Made by a program: the position numbers and the translations under genes | Part shown: positions 41,138-50,539 of the stretch, piece by piece | Numbering within the stretch: the stretch's first letter is position 1 | Layout: each line of letters starts with the position of its first letter | The notes under the pieces: model-generated | Told to the model about the DNA's origin: nothing | Databases searched by the model: none | What the model saw: only the letters and a program-made list of their open reading frames with translations | Assembly (NCBI RefSeq): GCF_900698995.1 | Contig: NZ_LR217735.1 | Coordinates: 124,001-188,000, forward strand | DNA: 64,000 bases | Reading direction: 5' to 3' | Source: Erwinia_E haradaeae_C | GTDB taxonomy: Bacteria > Pseudomonadota > Gammaproteobacteria > Enterobacterales > Enterobacteriaceae

Positions 41138-41653
41138 GCCGTTGTGGAGGTAAGATATCTTTTGCTCGTCATGTTTAATAGCTTATCTGATGTATACTGG
41201 GAAAGTATTCTATATGTTTAAAAATAATCAATGTGGATGTTATTTATAGTTTGCTGGAGAGTATGCAAGAGATAGACTATGCACAAGATAGAGACATTTT
41301 ATGCATTTGAAGAGTGAGGTGTTATAATTATTATATATAGTCAACATTTTAGAATACTAGAAGATATAGGGTTTGCAATTAAGTTTGTTAAAAAATAAAA
41401 ATAAATTAAATAAACACTCTTGCATTTACATTAGCAAAAGATAAGGCTGAGATTAATTTTTAACAAAACCAATTTAAGACAAATCTTATAATAATGCTTT
41501 TGGTCGAATAGTTTTCTAATAAGTCTTTTCATCTAGATGCAACAAAAGAGTATATACTAGGTGTAATTTTTTTACATTACAATGGATTATTAGTATTCTG
41601 GAGCAGTTATTACATGACTCTTGTAACAATGCATAATAGGTGAAATAATAATT

Positions 41654-42613
41654 ATGTTAGATCATGAACATACTTACAAAAACAAACGTTTGACAAAGAT
41701 TAAATTTTATAATCGCTTAAAGTTTAGTTTAAAACAGACGCGTAGTTACTTGGTTGATGGGCTAATGAATTTATTACAGGGCAAATCCATTGACAGTAAT
41801 TTACTGAAAGTGTTAGAGGATCAGCTATTAATGGCTGATTTTGGTGTAGATACTACTAATCGTGTCATTAGTCTTTTGAAAACTAAACTAGATAATAAGA
41901 AGATCCATGATACAGAATCGCTGTATAGTCAATTAAAAGCTAATTTATCTGAGATTTTATATAAAGTTGAGATACCTCTGAATATTTCAGGCAGGCCGCC
42001 ATTTATTATTTTGATGATTGGTGTTAATGGTGTGGGAAAAACTACTACTATTGGAAAGCTAGCGCGACAGTTTCGAGATAAAGGTAAATCAGTGATTTTA
42101 GCTGCAGGAGACACCTTTCGTGCTGGAGCTATTGAGCAACTAGAAGCTTGGGGGGTGCGTAATAATATTCCGGTAATATCACAATCAATTGGCTCAGATC
42201 CTGCTGCGGTAATTTTTGATGCGATCCAATCTGCAAAGTCACGTCATGTAGATGTCCTGATAGCAGATACTGCCGGCAGGCTGCAAAATAAAGAACATCT
42301 CATGGCTGAAATAAAAAAAATCATCCGAGTTATGAAAAAATTAGATTGTAGCGCTCCTCATGAGGTTTTATTAACCATTGATGCTAGTACTGGGCAAAAT
42401 GCTATTAGTCAGGTTAAGTTTTTTCATGAAGCTATTGGTTTAAATGGAATTGTTTTAACTAAGTTAGACACTACAGCAAAAGGTGGTGTAATATTTTCTA
42501 TAGCTGATAAATTTAATATCCCGATTAGATATATTGCTTCTGGTGAAAAGTTAGAAGATTTACGTGTTTTTCAAGTAAGTTCGTTTATAGATGCGATTTT
42601 TTCTCAAGAATAA
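41654..42613 (+). CDS. ftsY: Signal recognition particle receptor FtsY, lacking the acidic A domain
   Basis: Receptor GTPase that docks SRP-ribosome complexes at the membrane. The N domain occupies about residues 20-105. The G domain carries GVNGVGKT at 123-130, DTFRAGAIEQL at 153-163, DTAGR at 205-209 and TKLD at 269-272. Length is 319 aa against 497 in E. coli; the difference is the acidic N-terminal A domain, leaving only a short basic leader (KNKRLTKIKFYNRLK) that may aid membrane contact. In E. coli ftsE-ftsX-rpoH follow; here they do not. Confidence 0.96.
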   Translation: MLDHEHTYKNKRLTKIKFYNRLKFSLKQTRSYLVDGLMNLLQGKSIDSNLLKVLEDQLLMADFGVDTTNRVISLLKTKLDNKKIHDTESLYSQLKANLSEILYKVEIPLNISGRPPFIILMIGVNGVGKTTTIGKLARQFRDKGKSVILAAGDTFRAGAIEQLEAWGVRNNIPVISQSIGSDPAAVIFDAIQSAKSRHVDVLIADTAGRLQNKEHLMAEIKKIIRVMKKLDCSAPHEVLLTIDASTGQNAISQVKFFHEAIGLNGIVLTKLDTTAKGGVIFSIADKFNIPIRYIASGEKLEDLRVFQVSSFIDAIFSQE

Positions 42614-43091
42614 GCTCCACACTTGATAGAGGAATTAAGAGTGATTTTTTGAGATTAATTATTGTTTAATAAGTTTTGTAGTGATGTGTTTCTGGCTTGA
42701 ATTTAGGCGGTTATTAGAATAAGGTATTACATATGAACATATACACTTTTTTTATAGAAGAAGCTATAGGCTTTAAGAAAAGATATGTTTTTAAAAAGTA
42801 TTTGTTTCGTTATTTGGATGTTTCGCGTGTTTTAAAGAAATTTATTGTAATACAAGATAGCTGTGAATTCTGTAAAAATAGATTATGCAGTTTATAAAAA
42901 ACTATATGACATAAATTATGTTGCTATATATATTTTATATACCAGAATAAAAAGATAGCATATAAAAAATATAATCAGAGACTATAATCTTAAAGGGAAT
43001 TATTTTAAAAAATAACTTAAACGATGCTTTAAGGTAATATTAAGAATAAACAGATATATCATATCTAGATTTTTTCTATAGGAAAACTGGA
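42614..43091. other. Spacer between convergent ftsY and bamB
   Basis: Contains one small open frame on the plus strand (42733-42897), described separately. The rest shows no structure. Confidence 0.5.
42733..42897 (+). CDS. Possible small protein of 54 aa, unassigned
   Basis: I do not recognise this frame. It begins ATG with AAGG nine bases upstream and encodes a basic, lysine- and aromatic-rich peptide: MNIYTFFIEEAIGFKKRY, then KYLFRYLDVSRVLKKF. It ends with a cysteine cluster, SCEFCKNRLCSL, that includes a CxxC pair. It lies 119 bp after ftsY on the same strand. It could be a real small gene, a remnant of a lost ftsE/ftsX-region gene, or chance. No match to FtsE or FtsX is visible. Confidence 0.3.
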   Translation: MNIYTFFIEEAIGFKKRYVFKKYLFRYLDVSRVLKKFIVIQDSCEFCKNRLCSL

Positions 43092-44279
43092 TTAATATCT
43101 AATCGCATAAACTTTACTACCTTTTGACTGAATAATTAAGAGCGGAGAGTTATTAGTAGCTAAAGGTCTGCTCTGAAATCCTATTTTGTCTAATTTTTGT
43201 CGAGATATTATAGCGCCATTTATAGGACTTATCCAGTGAAGATACCCTTTACTATCACCTACAATTAAATATTTATGGTATAATATTGGCGGCGTGAGAC
43301 GTCGGTACAGAAGGTCGTTTTGTTGCCAAATTTTCGTACCATCTTCTATGTTTAGAGCTAACAAACGATCATCTTGATCGACTAAAAATATACGATTAAC
43401 ATCAATTATCATATCATGTACAGACCCAATATGACGATGCCAAAATATATGACCAGATTTTACATCTAGCGCTGCTAGATCACCATTATATGCTAAAGCA
43501 TATACTACTCCATTCATGATTAAAGGAGTTGTATCCACATCAGAAAATTGTTCCATTCCAGTCAGTTTTCTATGAAAAGCAATACGCTGCTGCCAGATAA
43601 CCTGACCTTGATTCAGGAGAATTGCGCTTATAGAGCCGTCATCCCCCCCTACAATTGCAGCGCCGCATGTAGTGACTGGAGAAGATTGACCACGTAAACT
43701 AAATTTAGGTACTTCAAGGTGAACCGACCATTGTACTATACCATTAAATTGATCTAGAGCTTGAAGCATGCCGTTGCTAGTGTGTATTAGCACAAGATTA
43801 TCACTTACTACCGGAGCAGATAGTACTTCACCCATAACAGGGGTCTTCCAGGCAATTGATCCATCGTTACGATTTAGAGCAAATACTATAGCACGCTCGG
43901 TTCCAATATAGATATAATTGCCGTTAAGTGTCACCCCACCGGCCAGCAATGCTGGCCGTTTTTTAGAGAAGAAGCGCGCATTATCTGCAAGATCGATTTT
44001 CCACTTTTCTTTGCCATTAATGGCATACATAGCTTTTACTATACCATCACGATCAGCAGCATAAAAGATATTATCAGAGTATCCTGGACGTAAACTAGAG
44101 TAAAAGTGATTAATATTATTACTAATACTAGTGCTCCAGACTGTATCTGGATTAAATTGGTTTTGCATGTTTGGGAGTTTTGATATTTCTGTAGAATTAT
44201 CTACACCACTAAACCATGAACACCCGCTCAGTAAAGTAAGTAATATATAATTTCTGACCAAGAACTTAATAAATATCAT
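43092..44279 (-). CDS. bamB: Outer-membrane assembly lipoprotein BamB
   Basis: Beta-propeller lipoprotein of the BAM complex that inserts outer-membrane beta-barrels, presumably including the OmpF-type porin at 22271-23374. The signal peptide ends in lipobox LLSGC with lipidated Cys20. PQQ-like propeller repeats follow, with regular Trp-containing blades such as GKEKWKIDLA, GSIAWKTPVMGE and GIVQWSVHLE. Length is 395 aa against 392. In enterics it sits between yfgM and der; neither is nearby. Confidence 0.95.
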   Translation of the reverse strand: MIFIKFLVRNYILLTLLSGCSWFSGVDNSTEISKLPNMQNQFNPDTVWSTSISNNINHFYSSLRPGYSDNIFYAADRDGIVKAMYAINGKEKWKIDLADNARFFSKKRPALLAGGVTLNGNYIYIGTERAIVFALNRNDGSIAWKTPVMGEVLSAPVVSDNLVLIHTSNGMLQALDQFNGIVQWSVHLEVPKFSLRGQSSPVTTCGAAIVGGDDGSISAILLNQGQVIWQQRIAFHRKLTGMEQFSDVDTTPLIMNGVVYALAYNGDLAALDVKSGHIFWHRHIGSVHDMIIDVNRIFLVDQDDRLLALNIEDGTKIWQQNDLLYRRLTPPILYHKYLIVGDSKGYLHWISPINGAIISRQKLDKIGFQSRPLATNNSPLLIIQSKGSKVYAIRY

Positions 44280-44596
44280 TACATTCCTTATTATTTTAGA
44301 TACATTGTCGCTCTTTATAAAAAAGAAATTTTCTTAAATTTTATTGATATCCTTTTATATTAAAATAAATTCTGTTTTTTTATTTATCAAATAAGATGAT
44401 CAATTTTATTGTATGGTTATATACAAACAAATTGTTAAAAGATAATCTAAGAGAAAATATTATTTTCATATCATTAAAGTTGATAGTTTATTTTTTGCAA
44501 TTATGAGTTTGTTTTTTTAAGTAATATAATTACTAATAAATTATCTAATTAATTAATAAATCATAAATATTTAATATTGAAGCATGGTTTTACATA
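44280..44596. other. Spacer between sodA and bamB
   Basis: Just over 300 bp, with the bamB promoter expected on the minus strand. Nothing recognisable. Confidence 0.45.
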
Positions 44597-45214
44597 TTAT
44601 ATAGATTGTAAAAAATTTATAGACGCCTGATCCCAGTTAACTATATTCCAGAAAGCCTTAACATAATTTATTCGTTTGTTTTGATACTGTAGATAATAAG
44701 CGTGTTCCCATACATCTAATCCAAGGATTGGAGTTCCAGATACGCCAGAGATTAATTCTCCCATAAGGGGGTTATCTTGATTAGCAGTAGATACAATGGA
44801 TAGTTTATCGTTTTGGTTTACTAACCACACCCAGCCAGATCCAAAACAAGAAGCTGCAGATTTTTCAAAGGTCTCTTTAAAATAATCAATGTTTCCGAAA
44901 TCGTTTTCGATAGCTTGTTTTAGGTTTCCTTTTAAATATGTATTAGGTTTTAAGATTTTCCAAAAAAAGCTATGATTAGCATGTCCTCCGGCATTGTTTC
45001 GTAATATATGTCTTTTATTATCAGGTACTTGATCTAATGTAGAAATTAGATCTTCAACTGGAATATCTGACAACTCAGTATCTAATAAAGCGGAATTTGC
45101 ATTATTAATATAAGTTTGATGATGTTTAGTGTGATGGATGATCATCGTGTTTTGATCAAAATAAGGTTCTAGCGCATTATATGCATAAGGTAGATGCGGT
45201 AATGTATAGCTCAT
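44597..45214 (-). CDS. sodA: Superoxide dismutase, Mn type
   Basis: Converts superoxide to hydrogen peroxide and oxygen in the cytosol. Ligand His27 lies in IIHHTKHHQTYINNAN. NNAGGHANHSFFW holds the second His, and LDVWEHAYYLQYQN supplies the Asp and His ligands. Sequence agreement with E. coli SodA (MSYTLPSLPYAYDALEPHFD start, GGHANHSLFW) is much closer than with the iron enzyme SodB. Length is 205 aa against 206. It presumably protects against host-derived or respiratory superoxide. Confidence 0.96.
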   Translation of the reverse strand: MSYTLPHLPYAYNALEPYFDQNTMIIHHTKHHQTYINNANSALLDTELSDIPVEDLISTLDQVPDNKRHILRNNAGGHANHSFFWKILKPNTYLKGNLKQAIENDFGNIDYFKETFEKSAASCFGSGWVWLVNQNDKLSIVSTANQDNPLMGELISGVSGTPILGLDVWEHAYYLQYQNKRINYVKAFWNIVNWDQASINFLQSI

Positions 45215-46135
45215 TTTATATCTCCAGTATATTTTGTCAAATATATTATAGCAGTGATTGTTACTTCTATTTTAATGATTACCAAAAAAAACTTATATTT
45301 TATGATAAACTCAAATAGTACGTAATCAAGTAATACCAATAAACAATATATACGCAATACTAATTCTAACGTTTAGCTCAAAAAAAATGAAGTAAAAATC
45401 TGTTATTAATTACTGTTATCATGATTAGTTGTTATTTAGACTAATACACATGAATAAATTTTTGATCAGTATTAACAGTTGTGTAGTGATCTATATAATG
45501 AGCAATGTAAAAGATTAATTAGCTTTTCATTGTTTGATAAAATTTAAATAAAAATATACTAAAATAATAGTTACTATAGTTATTAGTTATGTTTATTAGA
45601 CTATTTTGTGGTTTTTATCTACTTATTTATCTTCCTAATATATAGCGTATCCGTAACGATTAAAGTAATGCAATTGATTACATTATTAAAAGTTATAGGT
45701 TTTTTCTATTTTATTCTTAGTTGTATACTTAAGATTTAATTCAGTATTATTATATCCTTAAAATAATCTTTACAATACATTTGTATATATTGGATTTTAA
45801 TATTGATTTTCATATTGATATATTCAAAAAATTATATTTTTCTATTCATAGAAAAGAAAATCTATTTAAAATCTCTGAACAAATTAATTATAGCATAAAA
45901 TAAATCAGTTTTGCAACCCGTGAGGTGAGAAGCAGGAGATGATTTTTCTTATCTAAAAGGCTACTTGTTATATCAGGCATACAGATCTAAGGGGGGCTAG
46001 GTTTCTAATAATTGATTAAAAATACTATTGCTTGTGATAATATTATTGATTGTTGTATAGTTTTTATACATGCTATTTATCTAATCATCGTATTTAATAA
46101 TTTATTGCTTTTCTTCATAACATTAAGGAACAGTC
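45215..46135. other. Spacer between divergent sodA and ppa
   Basis: Divergent promoter region of 0.9 kb. A patch at about 45912-46002 is richer in G (AACCCGTGAGGTGAG, AAGCAGGAG, then AAGGGGGGCTAGG) than the rest and might be a remnant or a leader element. Nothing else stands out. Confidence 0.4.
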
Positions 46136-46669
46136 ATGAGTGTAATAAATGTGCCAGACGGTTATAATTTACCTGATGACATTTATGTCATTACGGAGAT
46201 TCCAGCTTATTCGTATCCTATAAAATATGAAGTTGATAAATCAACTGGGGTTTTATTTGTAGATAGGTTTATAGCAACTACCATGTTTTATCCATGCAAT
46301 TATGGTTATATAAATCACACTTTATCTGAAGATGGAGATCCAGTAGATGTATTAGTGCCAACACCTTATCCGCTTCATACAGGTTCAGTTATCCGTTGTC
46401 GTCCTGTTGGTATGCTTCAAATGACTGACGAATCAGGCCAAGACTCTAAGATAATTGCAGTTCCAGTGCAGCAGTTAAGCAAAGAGTATGGGCATATTCA
46501 GGATGTTTTTGATGTATCAGAACTATTACGTAATCAAATTCAACATTTCTTTGAGCAATATAAGGCCTTAGAAGGAGAAAAATGGGTTAAAGTAAATGGG
46601 TGGAAAAATGTTGCATCTGCAAAGGATGAAATTTTGTCTTCTAGCAGAAGATTTTATGCAAAAACATAG
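46136..46669 (+). CDS. ppa: Inorganic pyrophosphatase
   Basis: Hydrolyses pyrophosphate, pulling biosynthetic reactions such as tRNA charging forward. The family I metal-binding signature DGDPVDVLV is present, with Asp66, Asp68 and Asp71. YPCNYGYINHTL and KVNGWKN near the C-terminus are conserved. Length is 177 aa against 176 in E. coli. The ATG follows AAGGA. It stands as a single-gene unit. Confidence 0.97.
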   Translation: MSVINVPDGYNLPDDIYVITEIPAYSYPIKYEVDKSTGVLFVDRFIATTMFYPCNYGYINHTLSEDGDPVDVLVPTPYPLHTGSVIRCRPVGMLQMTDESGQDSKIIAVPVQQLSKEYGHIQDVFDVSELLRNQIQHFFEQYKALEGEKWVKVNGWKNVASAKDEILSSSRRFYAKT

Positions 46670-47179
46670 TTGAAGTGTTATTAATAATCTATAAAGTTAT
46701 GAATGTATTGGTAATTTATTTCCATTATCATTAATGATATTTATTACGCTGATGATACACTTTTAGTTTTAAAATAGAATGCTTGGTTAGTATATATTTA
46801 AATAATTTATCTTTGAATAATATTATCTATAATAAAAATTATTTATATAAATATGTATTGTTGAGCAAACATATTTCTTTAAATATTAAACAGATCGATC
46901 TGATGATCACTTGTCTTAGAATTTATTGTCTTTTCATTATAGCTTGTCTTGATGTATTCCCTTATATTTTAATCAATATTATTTTGTTGTTTTTTTTATT
47001 TATGTATATCTTTTTAGTATTTTTCCTTTTTTCTAAGATGTTTTTTAGATTTTTTATTAATATGTTAGTTAGAGGAAACTCCACTTTAATATTGTTATTA
47101 TATTATATTTTGAGAAAATTTTTACTATTTTCTAATGTTTTTTGATTTTTTAGATTTAATTAAAAATGGAATGTTTATA
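46670..47179. other. Spacer between ppa and hinT with a T-rich open frame
   Basis: A 120-codon open frame (46783-47145, TTG start) runs through this pyrimidine-rich stretch. It encodes almost only Leu, Phe, Ile and Tyr and has no ribosome site. I do not annotate it as a gene, since T-richness alone removes most stops, but it is noted in the findings. Confidence 0.4.
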
Positions 47180-47542
47180 ATGGTCATTGCAGATACTATT
47201 TTTAGTAAAATTATAAAACATGAAATAATAGCAGATATTGTGTATCAGGATGAGCTGGTCACAGCATTTCGTGACGCCTCTCCTTGCGCTCCAATACACA
47301 TTTTAATCGTACCAAATTTTTTAATTCCAACACTTAATGATGTAGTTGAAGACCATGAAGCTATATTGGGGAGAATGATTATTTTAGCTTCCAAAATTGC
47401 TAAAGATGAAGGGATTGCAGAAGATGGGTATCGTGTAATTATTAACTGTAATAAAAACGGTAGACAAGAGGTATATCATCTTCACTTACATTTGATTGGA
47501 GGCTGTTTATTAGGGCCTATGTTAGTTTATAGAGATATTTAG
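47180..47542 (+). CDS. hinT: HIT-family purine nucleoside phosphoramidase HinT
   Basis: Hydrolyses AMP-lysine and other nucleoside phosphoramidates, including adducts formed by lysyl-tRNA synthetase. The histidine triad HLHLHL is at about residues 100-105, after GRQEVY. IVYQDELVTAFRDASPCAPIHILIVP and EDGYRVIINCN match the family. The frame extends upstream to 47135, but the ATG at 47180 (MVIADTIFSKII) aligns with MAEETIFSKII in E. coli, giving 120 aa against 119. The ribosome site is weak (TGGA). Confidence 0.94.
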   Translation: MVIADTIFSKIIKHEIIADIVYQDELVTAFRDASPCAPIHILIVPNFLIPTLNDVVEDHEAILGRMIILASKIAKDEGIAEDGYRVIINCNKNGRQEVYHLHLHLIGGCLLGPMLVYRDI

Positions 47543-48064
47543 TAATAACTAATATATTTAGTAATAACTAATAATTAAAAGATAAGGTTTTATTTTTTAT
47601 CTTTGATAGAGATACTCATATAGTACAAATATATAATTATTATCTTATAAGAGCACCTAGTGTGTATATAATATAAGCAATTTTGATTAATAAATTGTTT
47701 AATTTTTAAAAAGTGATAAGAACTTTTTATAGAAAAATCTGTTATCAAAGAAGTGTATGTTTTTATGTTGCAATTTTTCAACAAAAAGCTAAAATAACGA
47801 CTTTCATAATAGTATTATGAAAAAAGATTTAATATGTTATTTTAACAAAAATAACGATTTCATTACATCGAATTAAAAGAGTCAGGTTACTCTGATCTTT
47901 TATATTTTGTGTATATTAAGCTTTGATTTAATATGATTAATATCATATATATTTCTTCTTTAATAGGTTATTGTGCCCTGAATAGCAAATTTAATAAAAT
48001 TGAGATATTTATCATGCTTGACTTAAAGCTGAATCTGTTCTGAAGATGCCTTTAATTCATAACA
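47543..48064. other. Spacer between convergent hinT and pta
   Basis: Begins with a direct repeat of about 16 bp (TTAGTAATAACTAATA, two copies within 47539-47575). No gene or clear terminator beyond that. Confidence 0.45.
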
Positions 48065-50218
48065 TTAATAGGATTTTGATGCTTGCACTACTGTAAGGGC
48101 AATAGTATACAAAATATCCTCCACTAAAGCACTACGTGATAGATCGTTTACTGGTTTACTTAAACCTTGTAACATGGGCCCAATAGCATTAATATTTGTT
48201 GCGTGTTGTACTGCTTTGTAGGTAGTGTTACCAGTATTGAGATCTGGAAAAATAAATACAGTTGCTTGACCGGCAACTACTGAGTTAGGGGCTTTAGATT
48301 GTGCTACATTAGGAATAATAGCGGCATCATATTGCAGAGGGCCATCTATCAATAGATCTGGTCGTTTTCTTTTAACAATATGCGTAGCCTCCATTACTTT
48401 TTCTACGCTATTTCCGGATCCTGAGTTACCAGTGGAATAAGAAATCATAGCTATACGTGGCTCAATTCCAAATGCCATTGCTGAATGTGCAGATTGTATA
48501 GCAATTTCGGCAAGCTCTTCTGGATTAGGATTTCGGTTAATAGCACAATCACCATACACTAATACTTGTTTAGGTAAAAGCATAAAAAATACAGAAGATA
48601 CCAGTAGATTATTCGGTGCTTTTTTTATCAGTTGTAATGCAGGTCGAATAGTATTAGCGGTAGTATTTATTGACCCTGATACTAAACCATCTACTTCATT
48701 CCGCTCAAGCATCATGGTTCCAAGTACGACATTATCTTTTAGCTGATGATTCGCAAATTGTGTAGTCATGCCTTGTATTTGGCGTAGTTCTACAAGACGT
48801 TCTACATATTGTTCACGTATTGTTTCTGGATTTATGATTTGAATTCGTGCACTGAGTTCAATGCCTAACTGAGATGCTATGCATTTAATATTTTTTGGAT
48901 TACCTAATAGTACACAGTCCGAAATATTTCTCTCAACAAACATAGTAGCGGCTTGAATAATGCGAGGTTCTTCCCCTTCTGGAAGCAGAATACGTTTCTT
49001 AAATTTGCGAGATAGTTGAATGAGCTGATACCTGAATTCTGCTGCAGATAATTGATATTTATTTATGATAGGTTTATTTAAAATAGACTGATGCAAAGAG
49101 CTAATCCATTTCGTAGAAATATGACTAGCTATATATGTCTGTATGCGCTCAATATTCTTAATATCATTACTGGATACCTCTAGTATAAATTTGTCTAGAC
49201 TCGAGACTATTTGCTGAACGTTCATGGCAACCTGGAATATTGCTAGTTCAGTTTGAAATGCTATTTCACATAATTTCAACATAGCTGTATTCATAGAATA
49301 ACTGTCGGTTAATAGGACGCCTGCGATGTATATATTATTTAATGCGGCCAGGCAGGTTGCTAATAGCATATCCAATCGATGAGAGGGGATTATTAGTAAT
49401 GCGCCTGGTTGAAATATCTCAAGCATATCCTCTAAAGGATTTATACAAAAAACTACTGATGTGACGCGCCTAATCTTACCTTGATGAATTGGCGAGGCAT
49501 GTAAATAACGAAAGAGATCAATAGAAGGGGGAGCGATGATTTCCAAGCTCCATGGTATATATCCTAGCAGTGGAAGTAATGTTTCATCGATAAGATTTTG
49601 GGTGTCGAGATTAAACAGAAAGGGTTCGTGAACATTATTAATTGTCGTTAATTTTGTAGAAGATGGATCGTTAATACTTATTTGATTATTATCAATACTA
49701 TTTAAAATAATGCCTATAATATTTTTATTTTTATTACTATTAAAGCTATTTGATATTAGCGTTAGGCGTTCTGTTAGTTGCGAAAAAGAATTATTATTTG
49801 CCGTGCCAACAAAGATAATTTCAGCATTTAATATTTGAGCAATTTTAGTGTTTAACATGAAAATATATGGGTTTTTTTGTGATGGCGTTAGACCTTGTAC
49901 TAAAATAACATCATATTTATTTATATTTTTTTTATAGTTGATAAAGATTTCTTCCATCAAAATATCAACTTGACTTGACAGAATGCGCTTAAGAGCATGG
50001 TGTGCAGATATAGCAGAATCTACTAGATCAATGCTGACTAGATTAGTATTGATATCAATCTTAGTAGTAGTTGGATTCTTATGATCACATGTTTGAGCAA
50101 TGGGTGTAAAAAGACCGCTACGTATTTTGGAATGTTTTACAGCCAACAAAACACCCCTAAGAATATTACTAAAATCCATGCATGTATCTATAGGAATAAA
50201 CATAATAGTACGTGCCAT
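48065..50218 (-). CDS. pta: Phosphate acetyltransferase
   Basis: Converts acetyl-CoA and phosphate to acetyl-phosphate and CoA. It is the long enteric form, 717 aa against 714. An N-terminal P-loop-like regulatory domain (IPIDTCMDFSN) and a central DRTGG-type domain precede the catalytic domain from about residue 385 (FKKRILLPEGEEPRII). That domain contains YGDCAINRNP, DGPLQYDAAI and FIFPDLNTGNTTYKAVQ. The N-terminal half is the more diverged. It lies downstream of ackA on the same strand, as in E. coli, 321 bp away. Confidence 0.97.
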   Translation of the reverse strand: MARTIMFIPIDTCMDFSNILRGVLLAVKHSKIRSGLFTPIAQTCDHKNPTTTKIDINTNLVSIDLVDSAISAHHALKRILSSQVDILMEEIFINYKKNINKYDVILVQGLTPSQKNPYIFMLNTKIAQILNAEIIFVGTANNNSFSQLTERLTLISNSFNSNKNKNIIGIILNSIDNNQISINDPSSTKLTTINNVHEPFLFNLDTQNLIDETLLPLLGYIPWSLEIIAPPSIDLFRYLHASPIHQGKIRRVTSVVFCINPLEDMLEIFQPGALLIIPSHRLDMLLATCLAALNNIYIAGVLLTDSYSMNTAMLKLCEIAFQTELAIFQVAMNVQQIVSSLDKFILEVSSNDIKNIERIQTYIASHISTKWISSLHQSILNKPIINKYQLSAAEFRYQLIQLSRKFKKRILLPEGEEPRIIQAATMFVERNISDCVLLGNPKNIKCIASQLGIELSARIQIINPETIREQYVERLVELRQIQGMTTQFANHQLKDNVVLGTMMLERNEVDGLVSGSINTTANTIRPALQLIKKAPNNLLVSSVFFMLLPKQVLVYGDCAINRNPNPEELAEIAIQSAHSAMAFGIEPRIAMISYSTGNSGSGNSVEKVMEATHIVKRKRPDLLIDGPLQYDAAIIPNVAQSKAPNSVVAGQATVFIFPDLNTGNTTYKAVQHATNINAIGPMLQGLSKPVNDLSRSALVEDILYTIALTVVQASKSY

Positions 50219-50539
50219 AATAGTTTCCCCCTTTAGTTCTCTGGATAACGTATCGATATATATAGTAATTTATATTGTTATATTATTTGTGATAGAGAGC
50301 ATTCTTTTGGTTGATTGCTTTACAAATAGGCTGTAACTAAAAATGACCATTATTTCTGTATTTTGTAAATGAGATATTTAAGTTTGTGGTTCTTTTATCG
50401 TGTGATAATAATATATTATACTGGATATAATGAGTGAATATTTCACTATTTGCTTATAATGTTTATTATATAATATAATGTATTATTTATACTATTTTAA
50501 TAGTATAAATATATTTAACTTTTAATCTTAATAGTAAAA
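50219..50539. other. ackA-pta intergenic region with an inverted repeat
   Basis: A hairpin with 13-base arms and a 2-base loop (50484-50511, core ATACTATT/AATAGTAT) lies just past the ackA stop on the minus strand. It may act as a transcript end or RNA-stabilising element between the two genes. Confidence 0.5.

Larger units (their letters stand above)
40152..41653. other. 1.5 kb spacer between uvrD and ftsY with two structured patches
   Basis: Holds the perfect palindrome at 40887-40944 and a G+C-richer hairpin patch at 41090-41165. No protein-coding frame seen. rsmD, the normal upstream partner of ftsY, is missing. Confidence 0.55.

Noticed and set aside
41090..41165. tRNA or 4.5S RNA in the structured patch
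   Set aside because: No cloverleaf, no GTTCGA T-arm and no SRP Alu or tetraloop signature could be drawn.
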